Shown here: in pieces, positions 1 to 10,003 of the stretch | How positions within the stretch are numbered: position 1 is the first letter of the stretch | How the letters are laid out: every line of letters starts with the position of its first letter | Assembly: GCA_024291935.2 (NCBI GenBank) | Contig: CM044311.1 | Span: forward strand, 15,895,001 to 15,959,000 | DNA length: 64,000 nt | Direction of reading: 5' to 3' | From: Okapia johnstoni | Lineage: Eukaryota > Chordata > Mammalia > Artiodactyla > Giraffidae | Notes under the pieces: generated by a model | The model's database searches: none | The model's input: the letters and a program-made list of their open reading frames with translations, nothing else | What the model was told of the DNA's origin: nothing | Translations under genes and position numbers: made by a program

Positions 1-960
1 AAGCCTTGTGTTACTTGAAATTACTTTCAAGAAACAGAATAGATCACTCATTGGCGGTTTTTCTGTTTCCAAATCATATTACCAGCAGAATGCCAATCCA
101 GTCCAGCAGTTTAGTTTATTATTATGCAAAGTCCAAGTGAGTGAAATTTTAACCTCTGTTTCTAACCACTTCATGTTGGTTTTATCTATAATTAACTTAG
201 TGAAAGGCATCTGATGACAGATTCTTCCTTGTGCTCCAATTATCTAACTTAATGAGGCCCTCCAGAGAGTTTAATTTAACCGCTTTATACCGAAAAGTGT
301 CATGTGGTAGAGCAGGAATATTAACTAAGAATTCTAGGTGTTTAATAAGGAATCCCAAATAGCATTGTTGGATGAGCCCACAGGGAGAATGTTTGTAAAA
401 TATGGTTGGTTATGTCTGGAGCATACTGTGGTCAAAAGAACATAGTACTGAAACCAAAATTTGCTTCAAAGTAACTTAAATCCCTTACATCTCTGGAAAC
501 CAATGCTTTTAAAAATTCCTCTTCCTATCCCTCTCCCATCTACAATGCATCAGTTTAATTTTTCAAATATCCTTCACCTAGTAAAACTTCTTCCCTAGCC
601 CCAGCCCTCCAATTTCCAATGCTTTTCTCCGCTGTCATTCACTCGATTCTGTCTAAAAAAGCCCTAAAGAATCAGTCTAGCGAAAGTGAGAGCTCCTTGG
701 AGGGCTGAAAAGAGGGAGACAGACTAGGTGAAGCTAGATCCCTTTTTATAGGGTAGTGAATTGCTCACAGTATTCCAGGTGTATGAGTCAGTTCTGTATG
801 AGGCATGACATACATACTTGCATTATTTACTTTTAGCATCCTTTTTGGTTTGTTTGTTTTTTGATAATCCCAGAAATACTTTTGTTGTCAAAACTTCTCA
901 AAGGACTAATATCTTTATTTTTATGGGTTATATAAAATTTATTCTGTAACTCTTCTCCAT
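1..960. other. No gene or repeat recognised
   Basis: AT-rich single-copy-looking sequence. The longest open frame near the start (8-214, 68 codons) has no recognisable domain and is of chance length. I see no splice-site-bounded exon, promoter or repeat family here. Confidence 0.5.
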
Positions 961-969
961 TTTGTAAAT

Positions 970-1150
970 TTTCTTTTTCAGATTTATTGAGATACAATCG
1001 ATATACAATGAACTGCATATATTTAGTGTGTACAATTTGATGAATTGGGTGTATGCATATCCCCATGAAACAATCACCAAAATCAAGGTAATAAGCATAC
1101 TCATCACCTCCAAAAGTTTCCTTGTGTTCCTTTGCTTTCCAAGTGGGAGG
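970..1150 (-). mobile_element. L1M-type LINE 3' fragment, antisense
   Basis: Reads 'tttattgagatacaat' followed by a diverged stretch about a minimum of sequence on 'caatcaccaaaatcaagg', which I recognise as the reverse complement of an old mammalian L1 3' region. Strongly diverged, with no coding capacity. Subfamily not assigned. Confidence 0.6.
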
Positions 1151-1184
1151 GTAAGACCACACCATGAAAATCAGGTTATATTAC

Positions 1185-1250
1185 ATCCTATCTCCCATGG
1201 CTTCCCACTGCACTTAGAATAAAATTGAAAGCCCATAACCCAGACCTATG
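1185..1250 (+). mobile_element. L2 LINE fragment
   Basis: The segment around 'cttcccactgcacttagaa' followed by 'taaaattgaaagcccataa' matches the L2 3' region from memory. Short, old and non-coding. Confidence 0.45.
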
Positions 1251-1418
1251 TGTCCGCAATTGTTCAAAGGACCAATATCTTCAAAAAACACTTAATTTTT
1301 CTTGGTCATAACCAATTTTGAGACTATCATAACTATCTTCCTGGAAATACAGTTTAAATTAGTTGCTGCTTCTAACCAATCTTTACTCCCATAAACTATT
1401 ACTTGCTACTTTTCTCCA

Positions 1419-1684
1419 GCTGCTAAGTCGCTTCAGTCGTGTCCAGCTCTGTGCAACCCCATAGACGGTAGCCCACCAGGCTCGCCGTCCGTGGGATTCT
1501 CCAGGCAAGAATACTGGAGTGGGTTGCCATTTCCTTCTCCAATACATGAAAGTGAAAAGTGAAAGTGAAGTCACTCAGTCGTGTCTGACCCTTAGTGACC
1601 CCATGGACTGCAGCATACCAGGCTCCTCCGTCCATGGGATTTTCCAGGCAAGAGTACTGGAGTAGGTTGCCATTTCCTTCTCCA
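1419..1684 (-). mobile_element. Bov-A2 SINE (dimeric Bov-A)
   Basis: Two Bov-A monomers in the antisense direction. Each runs from a 'gtgtccgactctgtgcgac'-like tail to 'ttgccatttccttctcc', joined by the linker 'catgaaagtgaaaagtgaa'. Bov-A2 is a ruminant SINE thought to use BovB machinery because it shares the BovB 3' end. I see no clear target-site duplication. Confidence 0.93.
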
Positions 1685-1767
1685 GACCCTGGAGATAATA
1701 AATTTGGGGATTATAACAAAACAAGATAACAGAAATCCCAAGATTAATTATAACCATAGATTATATA

Positions 1768-1901
1768 TGGAGAAGGAAATGTCAACCCACTCCAGTATTC
1801 TTGCCTGGAAAATCCCATGGACAGAGGAACCTGGTAGGCTACAGTCCACGGGGTTGCAAAGAGTCAGACACGACTGAGCGACTTCACTCACTTCACTCAC
1901 T
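1768..1901 (+). mobile_element. Bov-A SINE monomer with 13-bp TSD
   Basis: Sense Bov-A from 'ggagaaggaaatg' to 'gactgagcgacttcactca'. It is flanked by perfect 13-bp direct repeats 'catagattatata' at 1755-1767 and 1902-1914, so the monomer inserted as a unit. The tail is a short (CACTT)-like repeat. Confidence 0.93.
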
Positions 1902-1979
1902 CATAGATTATATAAGCATGAATAACATAATTGATGGAAGAAGGCACTCTTTGAGAGGGAGAGTAAAGCCTTTATAGTA

Positions 1980-2204
1980 TGTCAAAAAAAAACAGTGAAA
2001 GTCTGTTGTTAAGTTGTGTTCAACTCTTTGTGATCCTGTGGACTGTGGCCCCAAAGGCTCCTCTGTCCATGGGATTTCCCAGGCAAGAATACTGGGGTGG
2101 GTTGCCATTTCCTTCTCCAGTGGATCTTTCTGACCCAGGGATTGAACTTGGTTCTCCTGCATTACAGGCAGATTCTTTACTGTCTGAGCCACCAGGGAAA
2201 CCCA
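1980..2204 (-). mobile_element. Bov-tA SINE with TSD
   Basis: Antisense Bov-tA: Bov-A-like body, then the tRNA-Glu-derived head ending at 'gagccaccagggaaaccc'. Direct repeats 'tttatagta' at 1971-1979 and 2205-2213 flank it. The head's B-box region reads 'gggattgaacttgg' in reverse complement, so it is a tRNA-like pseudogene head and not a working tRNA. Confidence 0.92.
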
Positions 2205-2485
2205 TTTATAGTAGGAGGAACCAATAAAAGTAAAATTTGATTTTCAAGAAATGACCTTTAACTTCACGTGCAGTTTCATATTACTTGGTATAGCTTTTTA
2301 TCGGGAAGAGAAAATTGACTTAATATAAGAAGCAAACTTTAGTTATAAGGAGTGGTTCTCCTTCATTTTGTCCTGACTTGTTTTGACTTAAGGAAGAGTC
2401 ACATAATGAAAGGTTGAGCTTGCTTATCAAGCCAGTGCAGCTAATAGACTATAGAAGTGGAGTTTAAAGGGTGGTATGGAAACTC

Positions 2486-2990
2486 CAGGGGTTCCAAAGA
2501 AAAATTCAGAGGGTCTTGGAGGTCGAAAATATTTTCATAATAATACTGAGACATCATTTACCTTTTTTAGGTTTGCATTCTCTCAAGAGTGTACCGAGTA
2601 TTCAAAGTTCATTGCAACTAACCTTTGAAAAATACACTTGTTGAGTTTTGGTGTAGTATCAAGGTGTAGTATCAAAGTGTAGTAGCCACAATCATCTGAA
2701 AAGGATACTAAAATAGTTCTCCCTTTTTCAATTGCATCTCTATGTGAGGCTGAATTTTCTTTGCATATTTTAACCAAAATGACAGATTGCAGCAAATTGA
2801 ATACAGGAGCATTTAATGGGTTTATGATTATTTTTAAATGAATCAGTAAATATTAAAAATTCTCAACTTAAATTTCTAATATAAAAAATATCAGTTGTTA
2901 TAACCCATGTAAACAAAAAGTCTTTGAGATTCTCAATAATTTTTGAGAGTGTAAAGGGATGCTGAAGCCAAAAATGTTTGAGAAATATTG
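2486..2990. mobile_element. Ancient hAT (Charlie-like) DNA transposon fossil
   Basis: Begins 'caggggttccaaagaaaaa' and ends with the reverse complement of a 'CAGTGGTTCTCAAAC'-like terminus ('aaaatgtttgagaaatattg'), which fits the terminal inverted repeats of hAT-Charlie elements. The interior holds a 70-codon antisense frame (2583-2795) that could be residual transposase. The 8-bp flanks do not match, so the duplication has decayed. Subfamily unknown. Confidence 0.45.
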
Positions 2991-3808
2991 GACTTTGTAG
3001 GATCCAGATGTCATGTCCACATTCTTGTGCACATGACTGCTTACTTCTTCTAAGGCTCCTGTTATATTTCCTTCACTCACAAGGATATTTAGATTTATTT
3101 TAGAGCATAGGTTAATTCTCTTGTCTTATAGCTCCAAAGGAGAATAGGGAACATATAACAGCAAGAAAATATGGTAGTAATAGTATAGACAAAGAGTAAG
3201 GTCAATTTTACTTTTTGTGGTTCACAGTAAGTATCAAAAATCCAGTATTTAGCCTTCAAATAATACTTTTATAAACTAGGCTACTTATCTTACAATTTTA
3301 AAGGCTTTCTTTTCCTGTGGTGGTGAAGGCCATTAAAATAAAAACTAGTGTGATGTCTGGGAAAATCATCTAATTTTTAAAAAGTTTTAGAAAATTTTGA
3401 AGTTTCAAAGGTGAATAAGAGGCCTTAACATTTTAAAGAAAATTTAATAATGTAAGAAATAAAAGTTGATGAAACTAGCTAAGATTTTCTGCTTCCAGGA
3501 TGAGTAAAGTTGACACCAGTGGGACTACCTAATATCCATATCTCACATGCACCTCTCTTCAAGAGACCAGTGCAATAAAACACGAGTAGCATGTGATTGA
3601 CAACTAGCGAGGAACAGCAATTTCTCAGAAGATACAACTAGATGCTGTAGAGTCTTTATATGTTTTTCAAGTGGCAACCAAGCATTGCAGAACAGATGAA
3701 ATGTTATTGTGGTTGCAACTGGCTGCTTTTGATTGCTCAAAGACATACACCAAGGAACACTTCTATGTGAAAATAGATAGGATTTAGAGACAGATTTGAG
3801 ATTTCCTA
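2991..3808. other. No gene or repeat recognised
   Basis: AT-rich sequence between the hAT fossil and a BovB 3' end. It has no convincing ORF and no recognisable family. Confidence 0.45.
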
Positions 3809-3821
3809 TGAAAAGTTACAT

Positions 3822-4070
3822 AACTCTAATACTTTGGCCACCTGATGCAAAGAGCTAGCTCATTGGAAAAGATCCTAATGCTGGGAAAGAATGAAAGCAG
3901 GAAGAGAAGGGGATGACAGAAGATGAGATGGTTGTATAGCATCACCAATTCAATGGACATGAGTTTGAGCAAACTCCAGGAGATGGTGAAGGATGCGGAA
4001 GCCTGGCATGCTGCAGTCCATGGGGTCACAAAGAGTCAGACACAACCTAGCAACTGAATAACAACAATAG
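3822..4070 (+). mobile_element. BovB LINE, 5'-truncated 3' end
   Basis: Sense BovB from 'ctaatactttggccacctg' to the (AAC)-like tail 'ataacaacaata'. It is flanked by near-identical 13-bp repeats tgaaaagtta(c/g)at at 3809-3821 and 4071-4083, an independent 5'-truncated insertion. It covers only the C-terminal end of the LINE. Confidence 0.92.
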
Positions 4071-4136
4071 TGAAAAGTTAGATTCACTGCTAAGTGAAAT
4101 AATTAACCTATGAGGGAATGAAGTTTCGTTAGACAG

Positions 4137-4320
4137 TGTGGTAAGCAGAATAATAGCCTCCCAAACACGTTTCTGTTCTAGTGTTCAGTACCTGTGAATA
4201 TGTTACCTTATATGACAACAAACGAAACAAAAAAGAAAAAAACCTTTGTAGATGTGATTATTAAGGATTTTGAGATGGGGAATTTATCTTGGGCTATCCA
4301 GGTGGGCCCAAGTTAAAGTT
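4137..4320 (+). mobile_element. MaLR/ERVL-type LTR fossil, 5' part
   Basis: Begins 'tgtggtaagcagaataat' and runs through 'gtgaatatgttacctta', 'gatgtgattattaagg' and 'tatccaggtgggccca', an old mammalian LTR-like repeat. The downstream half continues at about 5505 beyond an inserted L1. An antisense copy of the same family lies at 19265-19975. Confidence 0.6.
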
Positions 4321-4457
4321 TTTACAAAATTATTTAATAAGTTCCTGTTTTTATCCATTTTTTTTTGCTATTGAAGTATATTAGTATATTTACAGTATTA
4401 GATTCAACATAGTTATTCAAAATTTTTATGGATTATGCTCCCTTTAAAATTATTATA

Positions 4458-4734
4458 GAGACTTCCCTTGTGGTCCAGTGGTTAAGCATCTTCCTGCCAA
4501 TACAGGGGACATGGGCTTGATCCCTGGTTCAAGAAGATTCCACATGCCATGGAACAACTAAGCCCATGCACCCCAACTACTCAGCCTGAGCATCCAGAGC
4601 CCATGCTCTGCAACAAGAGAAACCACCACAATAAGAAGCTCATGCACCTCAACAAAACTTGCCACAACTTAGAGAAAGCCTCTGTGCAGCAACAAAGACC
4701 CAGTGCAGCCAAAAACAGATAAAATAAAAAATAA
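4458..4734 (+). mobile_element. CHR-type SINE
   Basis: tRNA-Glu-derived head 'acttcccttgtggtccagtg', then the CHR body ('caactaagccc', 'gcaacaagagaaaccacca', 'aacaaagacccagtgcagcc') and an A-rich tail. This cetartiodactyl SINE is nested in the antisense L1, so it is younger than that L1. Confidence 0.9.
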
Positions 4735-5074
4735 AGTTATATATAATATTGGCTGTATTCCCTGTGCTATACAATATACTTTGTAGGTTATTTATTTTAT
4801 ATATAGCAGTTTGTAATTCTTAATACCATGCCTCTATCTGGCTTTTTCCCTCTTCCCAGTCCATAGTGGTAACCATTAGTTTGTTCTCTATATCTGCGAG
4901 TCTATTTTTGTTTTGGCATTCATTCATTATTTTTTTTTGATCCCACATGTAAGTGATATTGTATAGTATTTGTCTCTCTCTATCTGACTTAACCTGCTAA
5001 GCATAATACCCTGATCTGTCCATATTCTTGCAAATGGGAAAATTTCATTCTTTTTTATGGCTGACAAGTATTTC

Positions 5075-5077
<3 letters not shown>

Positions 5078-5118
<41 letters not shown>
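5078..5118. repeat. (CA)n microsatellite
   Basis: About 20 uninterrupted CA units inside the antisense L1, at the same position where other L1 copies in this window carry CA or TA tracts. Confidence 0.97.
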
Positions 5119-5121
<3 letters not shown>

Positions 5122-5282
5122 CACATCTTCTTTTTCCATTCATCTGTTGATAGATACTTGCTACATTGCTTCCATATCTTGGAAATTGTAAATAATGCTG
5201 CTCTGAATATTGTGGTACATGTATCTTTTTCAAAGTAGCACTTTTGTTATCTTCAGAGGTATACCCAGGAGCTGGATAATAT

Positions 5283-5421
5283 CGTGAAAGAAAAAAGCGA
5301 AAGTGAAGTCGTTCAGTCATGTCGACACTTTGTGACCCCATGGACTGTAGCCTACTAGGCTCCCCTGTCCTTGGGATTTTCCAGGCAAGAATGCTGGAGT
5401 GGGCTGCCATTTCCTTCTCCA
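5283..5421 (-). mobile_element. Bov-A SINE with TSD
   Basis: Antisense Bov-A monomer flanked by perfect 'ggataatat' repeats at 5274-5282 and 5422-5430. It interrupts the L1 that lies on both sides. Confidence 0.92.
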
Positions 5422-5504
5422 GGATAATATGGTAGCTTTATTTTTAGGTTTTTTAAAGGGACTTCAATACTGTTTTGCATAGTGGCTGGACTCACACAGG
5501 TTTC

Positions 5505-5745
5505 CAAAACTAGAGACTCTTTCTTGACTCTGGTCAGTGCAAGGAAGATATGGCTGCAGAAGAATGGTTAGAGAAGCGGTGTTGCTGGCTTTCAAGATGG
5601 AGGGAAGGACCCCGAGTGGTGGAACACGGGTGGTCTCCAGGAGCCAGAAAAGGCAAGGAGTGGATTTATCCCTACAGCCGCCAGAAAGAAATGTAGGCTG
5701 GCAGACATCTTGATTGTGTCCTCGTGAGACCTTGATTGGAACTCT
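5505..5745 (+). mobile_element. MaLR/ERVL-type LTR fossil, 3' part
   Basis: Continuation of the 4137 element after the L1: 'gttgctggctttcaagatgg', 'ccagaaaaggcaagga', then 'ccttgattg'. The two halves join in consensus order once the L1 is removed, apart from lost bases. Confidence 0.55.
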
Positions 5746-5749
5746 AATC

Positions 5750-6160
5750 TAAAAAATGCCTGATTTGTGTTGCTTTAAACCTAACTTTATGGTAGTTTTT
5801 GCAGTAGAAAAGAAACATAGGCAGGTTGAAATGGATAACCCAGCCCCTAGCTCGTGATTTTCTCGTCAAGTGCACTATCGTCTGGGCGTAATATTCCATC
5901 TAAACCCACATTCAGATAAGATAGGGAGTGAATGAGGCACGTGTTGCTTTTCTATTTCTTTCATGAATACCTTTTCGGAACCCATTTCTAAGTATGATAT
6001 CAGGGAGAGTGATGTGGCAGGTCAGTCTTATGCAGAAATCATTCTAAATTCTTGCCTTTTCTTTTGGTGGGAAAAGAGAAGAGTCTTAAAAATTACTTAA
6101 CTCCACTAAACAATTTATTGTAGTGGTTTAAGATTGTGAGATATATAAATTTTAGATTAT
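5750..6160. other. No gene or repeat recognised
   Basis: Contains a few CpGs ('cgtctgggcgtaat') but no ORF or element I can name. Confidence 0.4.
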
Positions 6161-6162
6161 GA

Positions 6163-6353
6163 AAAAACAGAGCTACCATATGATCCAGCAATCCCACTCT
6201 TAGGCATTTAATGAGAAAAGATGAAAACTCTAATTTGAAACGATACATGCACCCCATGTTCTTTGCAACTATTCACAATGGTTAAGACATGGAAGTGACT
6301 TAAATGTCCATCAGCAGATGAGTGGATAAAGAAGATGTGGTGTACACACACAC

Positions 6354-6417
<64 letters not shown>

Positions 6418-6871
6418 GAATGTTACTTGGCCATGAAAGGAGTGAAATAATGCCGTTTGCAGTGACACAGATGGACCTGGAGATTGTCACGCTAAATGAA
6501 GTAAGTCAGACAAAGAATATTGTATGATATCACTTGTATGTGAAATCTAAAAAGATGTAAATGAACTTATTTACAAAACTGAAACAGACTCACAGACTTA
6601 GAAACCAAACTTATGGTTACCAAAGGGAAAAGGGGAGGGATAAGTTAGGAGTTTGGGACTAACAGATACACACTACTATATAGATATAGATATAACAGAT
6701 AAACAACAGGGATCTGCTGTAGAGCACAGGGAACTATATTCAATATCTAGGAATAACATATAGTGGAAAAGAATCTGAAAAAGAATATAGTACATATATA
6801 ACTGAATCACTTTGCTGTACACCTGAAATTGGCACAACATTGTAAATCAACTATGCTTTAACAAAAAAAAA
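6163..6871 (+). mobile_element. L1 LINE 3' end (artiodactyl)
   Basis: Sense ORF2 tail and 3'UTR: 'gaaaaaacagagctaccata', 'gatccagcaatcccactct', 'aatgtccatcagcagatga', ending 'aaatcaactatgc' plus poly-A. It carries a 72-bp CA tract (6344-6415). Non-coding remnant of a 5'-truncated insertion. Confidence 0.93.
6344..6415. repeat. (CA)n microsatellite inside L1
   Basis: Long CA tract with one CACCTACA interruption near its 5' end. It lies between 'gataaagaagatgtgg' and 'tggaatgttacttggccat' of the L1. Confidence 0.97.
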
Positions 6872-7335
6872 TAGCTTAAAGAGGAGAATAGATCCAAAGA
6901 AATGCTTAAAAGTATTCACTAATTTTAAAACTTAGGCCCAACAGTAGGACGGTGGTAGAGAAAATGTCAAGTTGGGACAAGAAAAAAGAAAAGAAACAGC
7001 AGTTTCCTAAGCTTCTTGGAGAGAGAAGAGCTATTTCTTTTTTTTCACCTTCACACAATTCTGTTGACTTAGGGCCAAAGATGCCTAGGGGAAGACTGGA
7101 ACATATAAATGGTAGCAGCAGTGAAAAGGGAATAAGACATTGACTCTGGATATAAAATTAGAAATGCCAGTGCAGTTTGAAGCCAACCAAGAAGCTTGCC
7201 AAGATATGAAAACATCACTGCTTACTGCTTTTACACGTTCCACCTGGTTTGGGGACTGAGGTAATGTTTACCTTTAGCATTTTTATTTTGAGACTTTGTA
7301 CACTTTGCCATTCATTTTTATTTAAAGTCAATCGT
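6872..7335. other. No gene or repeat recognised
   Basis: A 63-codon plus frame (6952-7143) has no recognisable domain. No repeat identified. Confidence 0.4.
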
Positions 7336-7550
7336 TTAGCTGACTCATTGGAAAAGACCCAGATGCTGGGAAAGATTGAAGGCAGGAGAAGGGGGTGACA
7401 GAGGATGAAGTGGTTGGATGGCATCACTGACTCAATGGACATGAGTCTGAGCAAACTCTGGGAGATAGTGAAGGACAGGGAAGCCTGGTGTGCTGCAGTC
7501 CATGGGGTTGCAAAGAGTTGGACACGACTGAATAAGTGAACAACAACAAA
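7336..7550 (+). mobile_element. BovB LINE 3' end
   Basis: Sense BovB tail from 'tagctgactcattggaaaag' to 'gacacgactgaataagtga' plus an (AAC)n tail. 5'-truncated and non-coding. Confidence 0.92.
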
Positions 7551-7857
7551 TTATTTATTTTAAACGAATGTAATTAAATTACTTAAGGGTAAGTAAGTAA
7601 CTTAGAACAAAGAATTTTCCTAGGTGATTACAGCTAGAAGTCAAGGGGGCATTAGGCTTACCTGAAAGAATCCAATTTTTTACACCACTTTTTTCCACTG
7701 TGTCCATTCAAAACCTACCTGAATTTCATAATCATAGTGAGAAGAAATAATTATTTGCTCAAAGATCCCAGAACATGCTGAACATCATAGTGAAAGGAAT
7801 ATATAACATGTGGTAAAATTGCTGAGCAAGGAGTTTACAGCTACTTCCTTAATCAGT

Positions 7858-8043
7858 TGTGTCTACTGCATAGCACAGGGAACTCTGTTCGATATTATGT
7901 AGCAACCTAAATAGGAAAAGAATTTGAAAAGAATAGATACATATGTATATATATATATCACTGAATCACTTTGCAGTACACCTGAAACTATCACAACATT
8001 GCTAATCAACTATACTCCAACAGAAAATAAAAAGTTAAATAAA
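7858..8043 (+). mobile_element. L1 LINE 3'-most fragment
   Basis: 'gcatagcacagggaactct' through 'aatcaactatactccaac' and an A-rich end: the last ~185 bp of an artiodactyl L1. It contains a short (TA)n. Confidence 0.9.
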
Positions 8044-8518
8044 GTCACCACATGGTGTCCCAGATGCAATATAAATTTCTATCAGGAGACATGGAGAGCA
8101 GACCTTTAAGAAGGTACACATTGTATTTGAATTCTCAAGGCATTTAGAAACTGCCTCTTGAGTATAAGGAAGTTTAGTTGCAAGAGGAATGGATTTGGAG
8201 GGCTGACAAAGAACCAGAACGGGAAGGAAAAGAATTTCTATGGGATCTGAATCATCCTCCCCAAGTAGGTTTAGCTCATAGAAAGTCATCATTTTAGCCC
8301 CATTCTGGCTTCCTTCTACTTGTCTAGAAAGATTCCATTAGCTTAATTTCCAAGGCAGGAGAAGCTTCCATGAACTCGATCCTCCAGCTGATGTTTGCAC
8401 CCAGAGGGTTCTTTTTCTTCTGCTCCTTGAAGTCCCAAATAATACTTTGGCAGTATTTTAGCTGTAAGGTGGCATTAGCAGACACTGTTTCATAGGTTCA
8501 TGATGTCAATTACCATTA
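8044..8518. other. No gene or repeat recognised
   Basis: An 85-codon antisense frame (8035-8292) partly overlaps the L1 and shows no domain. Otherwise featureless. Confidence 0.4.
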
Positions 8519-8727
8519 GCCATTTGAAAAGACCCTGATGCTGAGAAAGATTGAAGGCAGGAGGAGAAGGGAATGACAGAGGATGAGATGGTTGGATGGC
8601 ATCACCGACTCAATGGACATGAGTCTGAGTAAACTCCGGGAGCTGGTGATGAACAGGAAGGCCTGGCGTGCTGCAGTCTATGGGATTGCAAAGAGTCGGA
8701 CACGACTGAGCAACTGAAGTGAACTGA
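8519..8727 (+). mobile_element. BovB LINE 3' end
   Basis: Sense BovB tail, 'catttgaaaagaccctgatg' to 'gagcaactgaagtgaactga'. Very similar in extent to the 7336 copy, but an independent insertion with different flanks. Confidence 0.92.
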
Positions 8728-9203
8728 TGACCAAATAAATTGCTGACCCATGAACAAGGAGTAAAATGCCGGTATTCTGATCTAGGAGAATAATGTCTGA
8801 AATACCAAGAGAGGGATGGAAAAAAAATGTAACACCTCATTAAATAGAATGTTATTACACTGTAACTTTTTATGCAACTAACTCTGAATCAGAGCATCCA
8901 ATAAATCTTACACAGTGTGAATGTACTTCTCTGAAAACCATAATCCTTCCTGTGCAGGCGGATGCTAACTAAAATGCTAGGGATGGGGAACGTAAGAAGT
9001 AGAATGTAGTGGAAACTGCGACAGGGAAGTGCTGCCTTTAGCTTCCACCCTTGTCTAGAGCAAGAAAATGGAAGTGAGGAGGCGTGGATGTTGGCCTTTC
9101 TTCATTCCTAGCTGAAGGATGGGCAAGGTACTTAATTCCTCCCTGGGATCCTTCTTCTGTAACATGGTGTCAGACCTAACATTACTGTAAGGACCATATT
9201 AGA
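8728..9203. other. No gene or repeat recognised
   Basis: Moderate-GC single-copy-looking sequence without a recognisable family or ORF. Confidence 0.4.
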
Positions 9204-9382
9204 GAGGCTCCCCAGGTGGCCCAGTGGTTAAGAATCTGCCTGCCAGTACGGGGGACACAAGTTCAATCCCTGGTCTGGGAGGATTCCATGTACCGCGGGG
9301 CAACTGAGCCCAAGTGTCACTACTAAGCCTGAACACATGCCCTAGAACATGTGCTCTGTAGTAAGAGAAGCCGTCACAGGGA
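9204..9382 (+). mobile_element. CHR-type SINE, 5' part (interrupted)
   Basis: Head 'gaggctccccaggtggccca' and body up to 'gtaagagaagccgtcac'. The element resumes at 9928 after a 545-bp insertion, with the break point duplicated. Confidence 0.88.
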
Positions 9383-9927
9383 TCTTAGCTCACCTCACCC
9401 CAGGAAAACACAGAAATCACAACTAACTGCTGAAGAACAATTGAGAGAAAGGACTAGAATCTGCTAAGAGAAGATATGTCACTTCCAAAGACAAATAAGA
9501 AGCCATAGAGAGAAAGGATTTGTTTAAGATGATAGAGAAGAACATGCGCTCATCTTCTCCTGCCAGAGGCCCCAAATCACAACTAGTTGCTGAACAACCA
9601 TTGACAGGAAGACACTGAAATCCACCAAAAAATAAGATACCCCACATCCAAGGACAAGGGAGAAGCTGCAACCAAGCAGGATAAAATGATAAAATCAAAT
9701 CCTGTACTCGCCAGGTGGGCAGCCCACAAACTGGAGAAGAATAATACAGAAGAAGTTTTCCCACTGTTGTGAAGGTTCTAGGCCCCACATCAGGCTCCCC
9801 AGCCTGGAGATCAGGCCAAGGGACTGGGACTCCCCAGGGAATATGACTTTGAAGGCCAGTGGCATTTGATTGCAGGACCTTCTCAGGACTGGGGGAAGCA
9901 GAGACTCCACTCTTGGAGGGCACAAAC
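9383..9927 (+). mobile_element. LINE 5'UTR-only fragment (L1/BovB-type promoter region)
   Basis: Matches the bovine L1-type 5'UTR from memory: 'gcgctcatcttctcctgcc', 'caaatcacaactagttgctg', 'gattgcaggacctt', ending 'cttggagggcacaaaca'. The 5' region of the BovB at 35.4 kb has the same landmarks. An imperfect copy of the 9573-9668 segment precedes it at 9414-9505. It is inserted in a CHR SINE with an ~18-20-bp duplication and has no ORF, 3'UTR or poly-A. Confidence 0.75.
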
Positions 9928-10003
9928 AAGAGAAGCCATCATAGGGAGAAGCCTGCGCACTGCAACTAGAGAAAGCCTCGTGCAGCACAAATAATTAAAA
10001 ATA
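9928..10003 (+). mobile_element. CHR-type SINE, 3' part
   Basis: Resumes with a repeated 'aagagaagcc' block, then 'gaagcctgcgcactgcaact' and an A-rich tail. The copies at 9363-9382 and 9928-9947 differ at two positions, which fits a target-site duplication made when the LINE 5'UTR fragment inserted. Confidence 0.88.

Larger units (their letters stand above)
4358..5500 (-). mobile_element. L1 LINE 3' end, antisense, with nested insertions
   Basis: The reverse complement of an artiodactyl L1 3' region begins at a poly-T (the L1 tail). It passes through 'tcccagtccatagtggtaac' and 'cattcatctgttgatagat', and ends near 'atagtggctggactcacac'. It is interrupted by a CHR SINE (4458-4734), a CA tract (5078-5118) and a Bov-A (5283-5421). 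It splits an older LTR fossil. No ORF2 remains. Confidence 0.85.

Noticed and set aside
6208..6468. Cys-Val repeat proteins opposite CA tracts (also near 5045-5410, 56950-57204)
   Set aside because: Translation of (CA)n/(GT)n microsatellites, not genes.
9423..9929. 168-codon antisense open frame
   Set aside because: Lies on the antisense of the LINE 5'UTR fragment. It is a by-product of that sequence.
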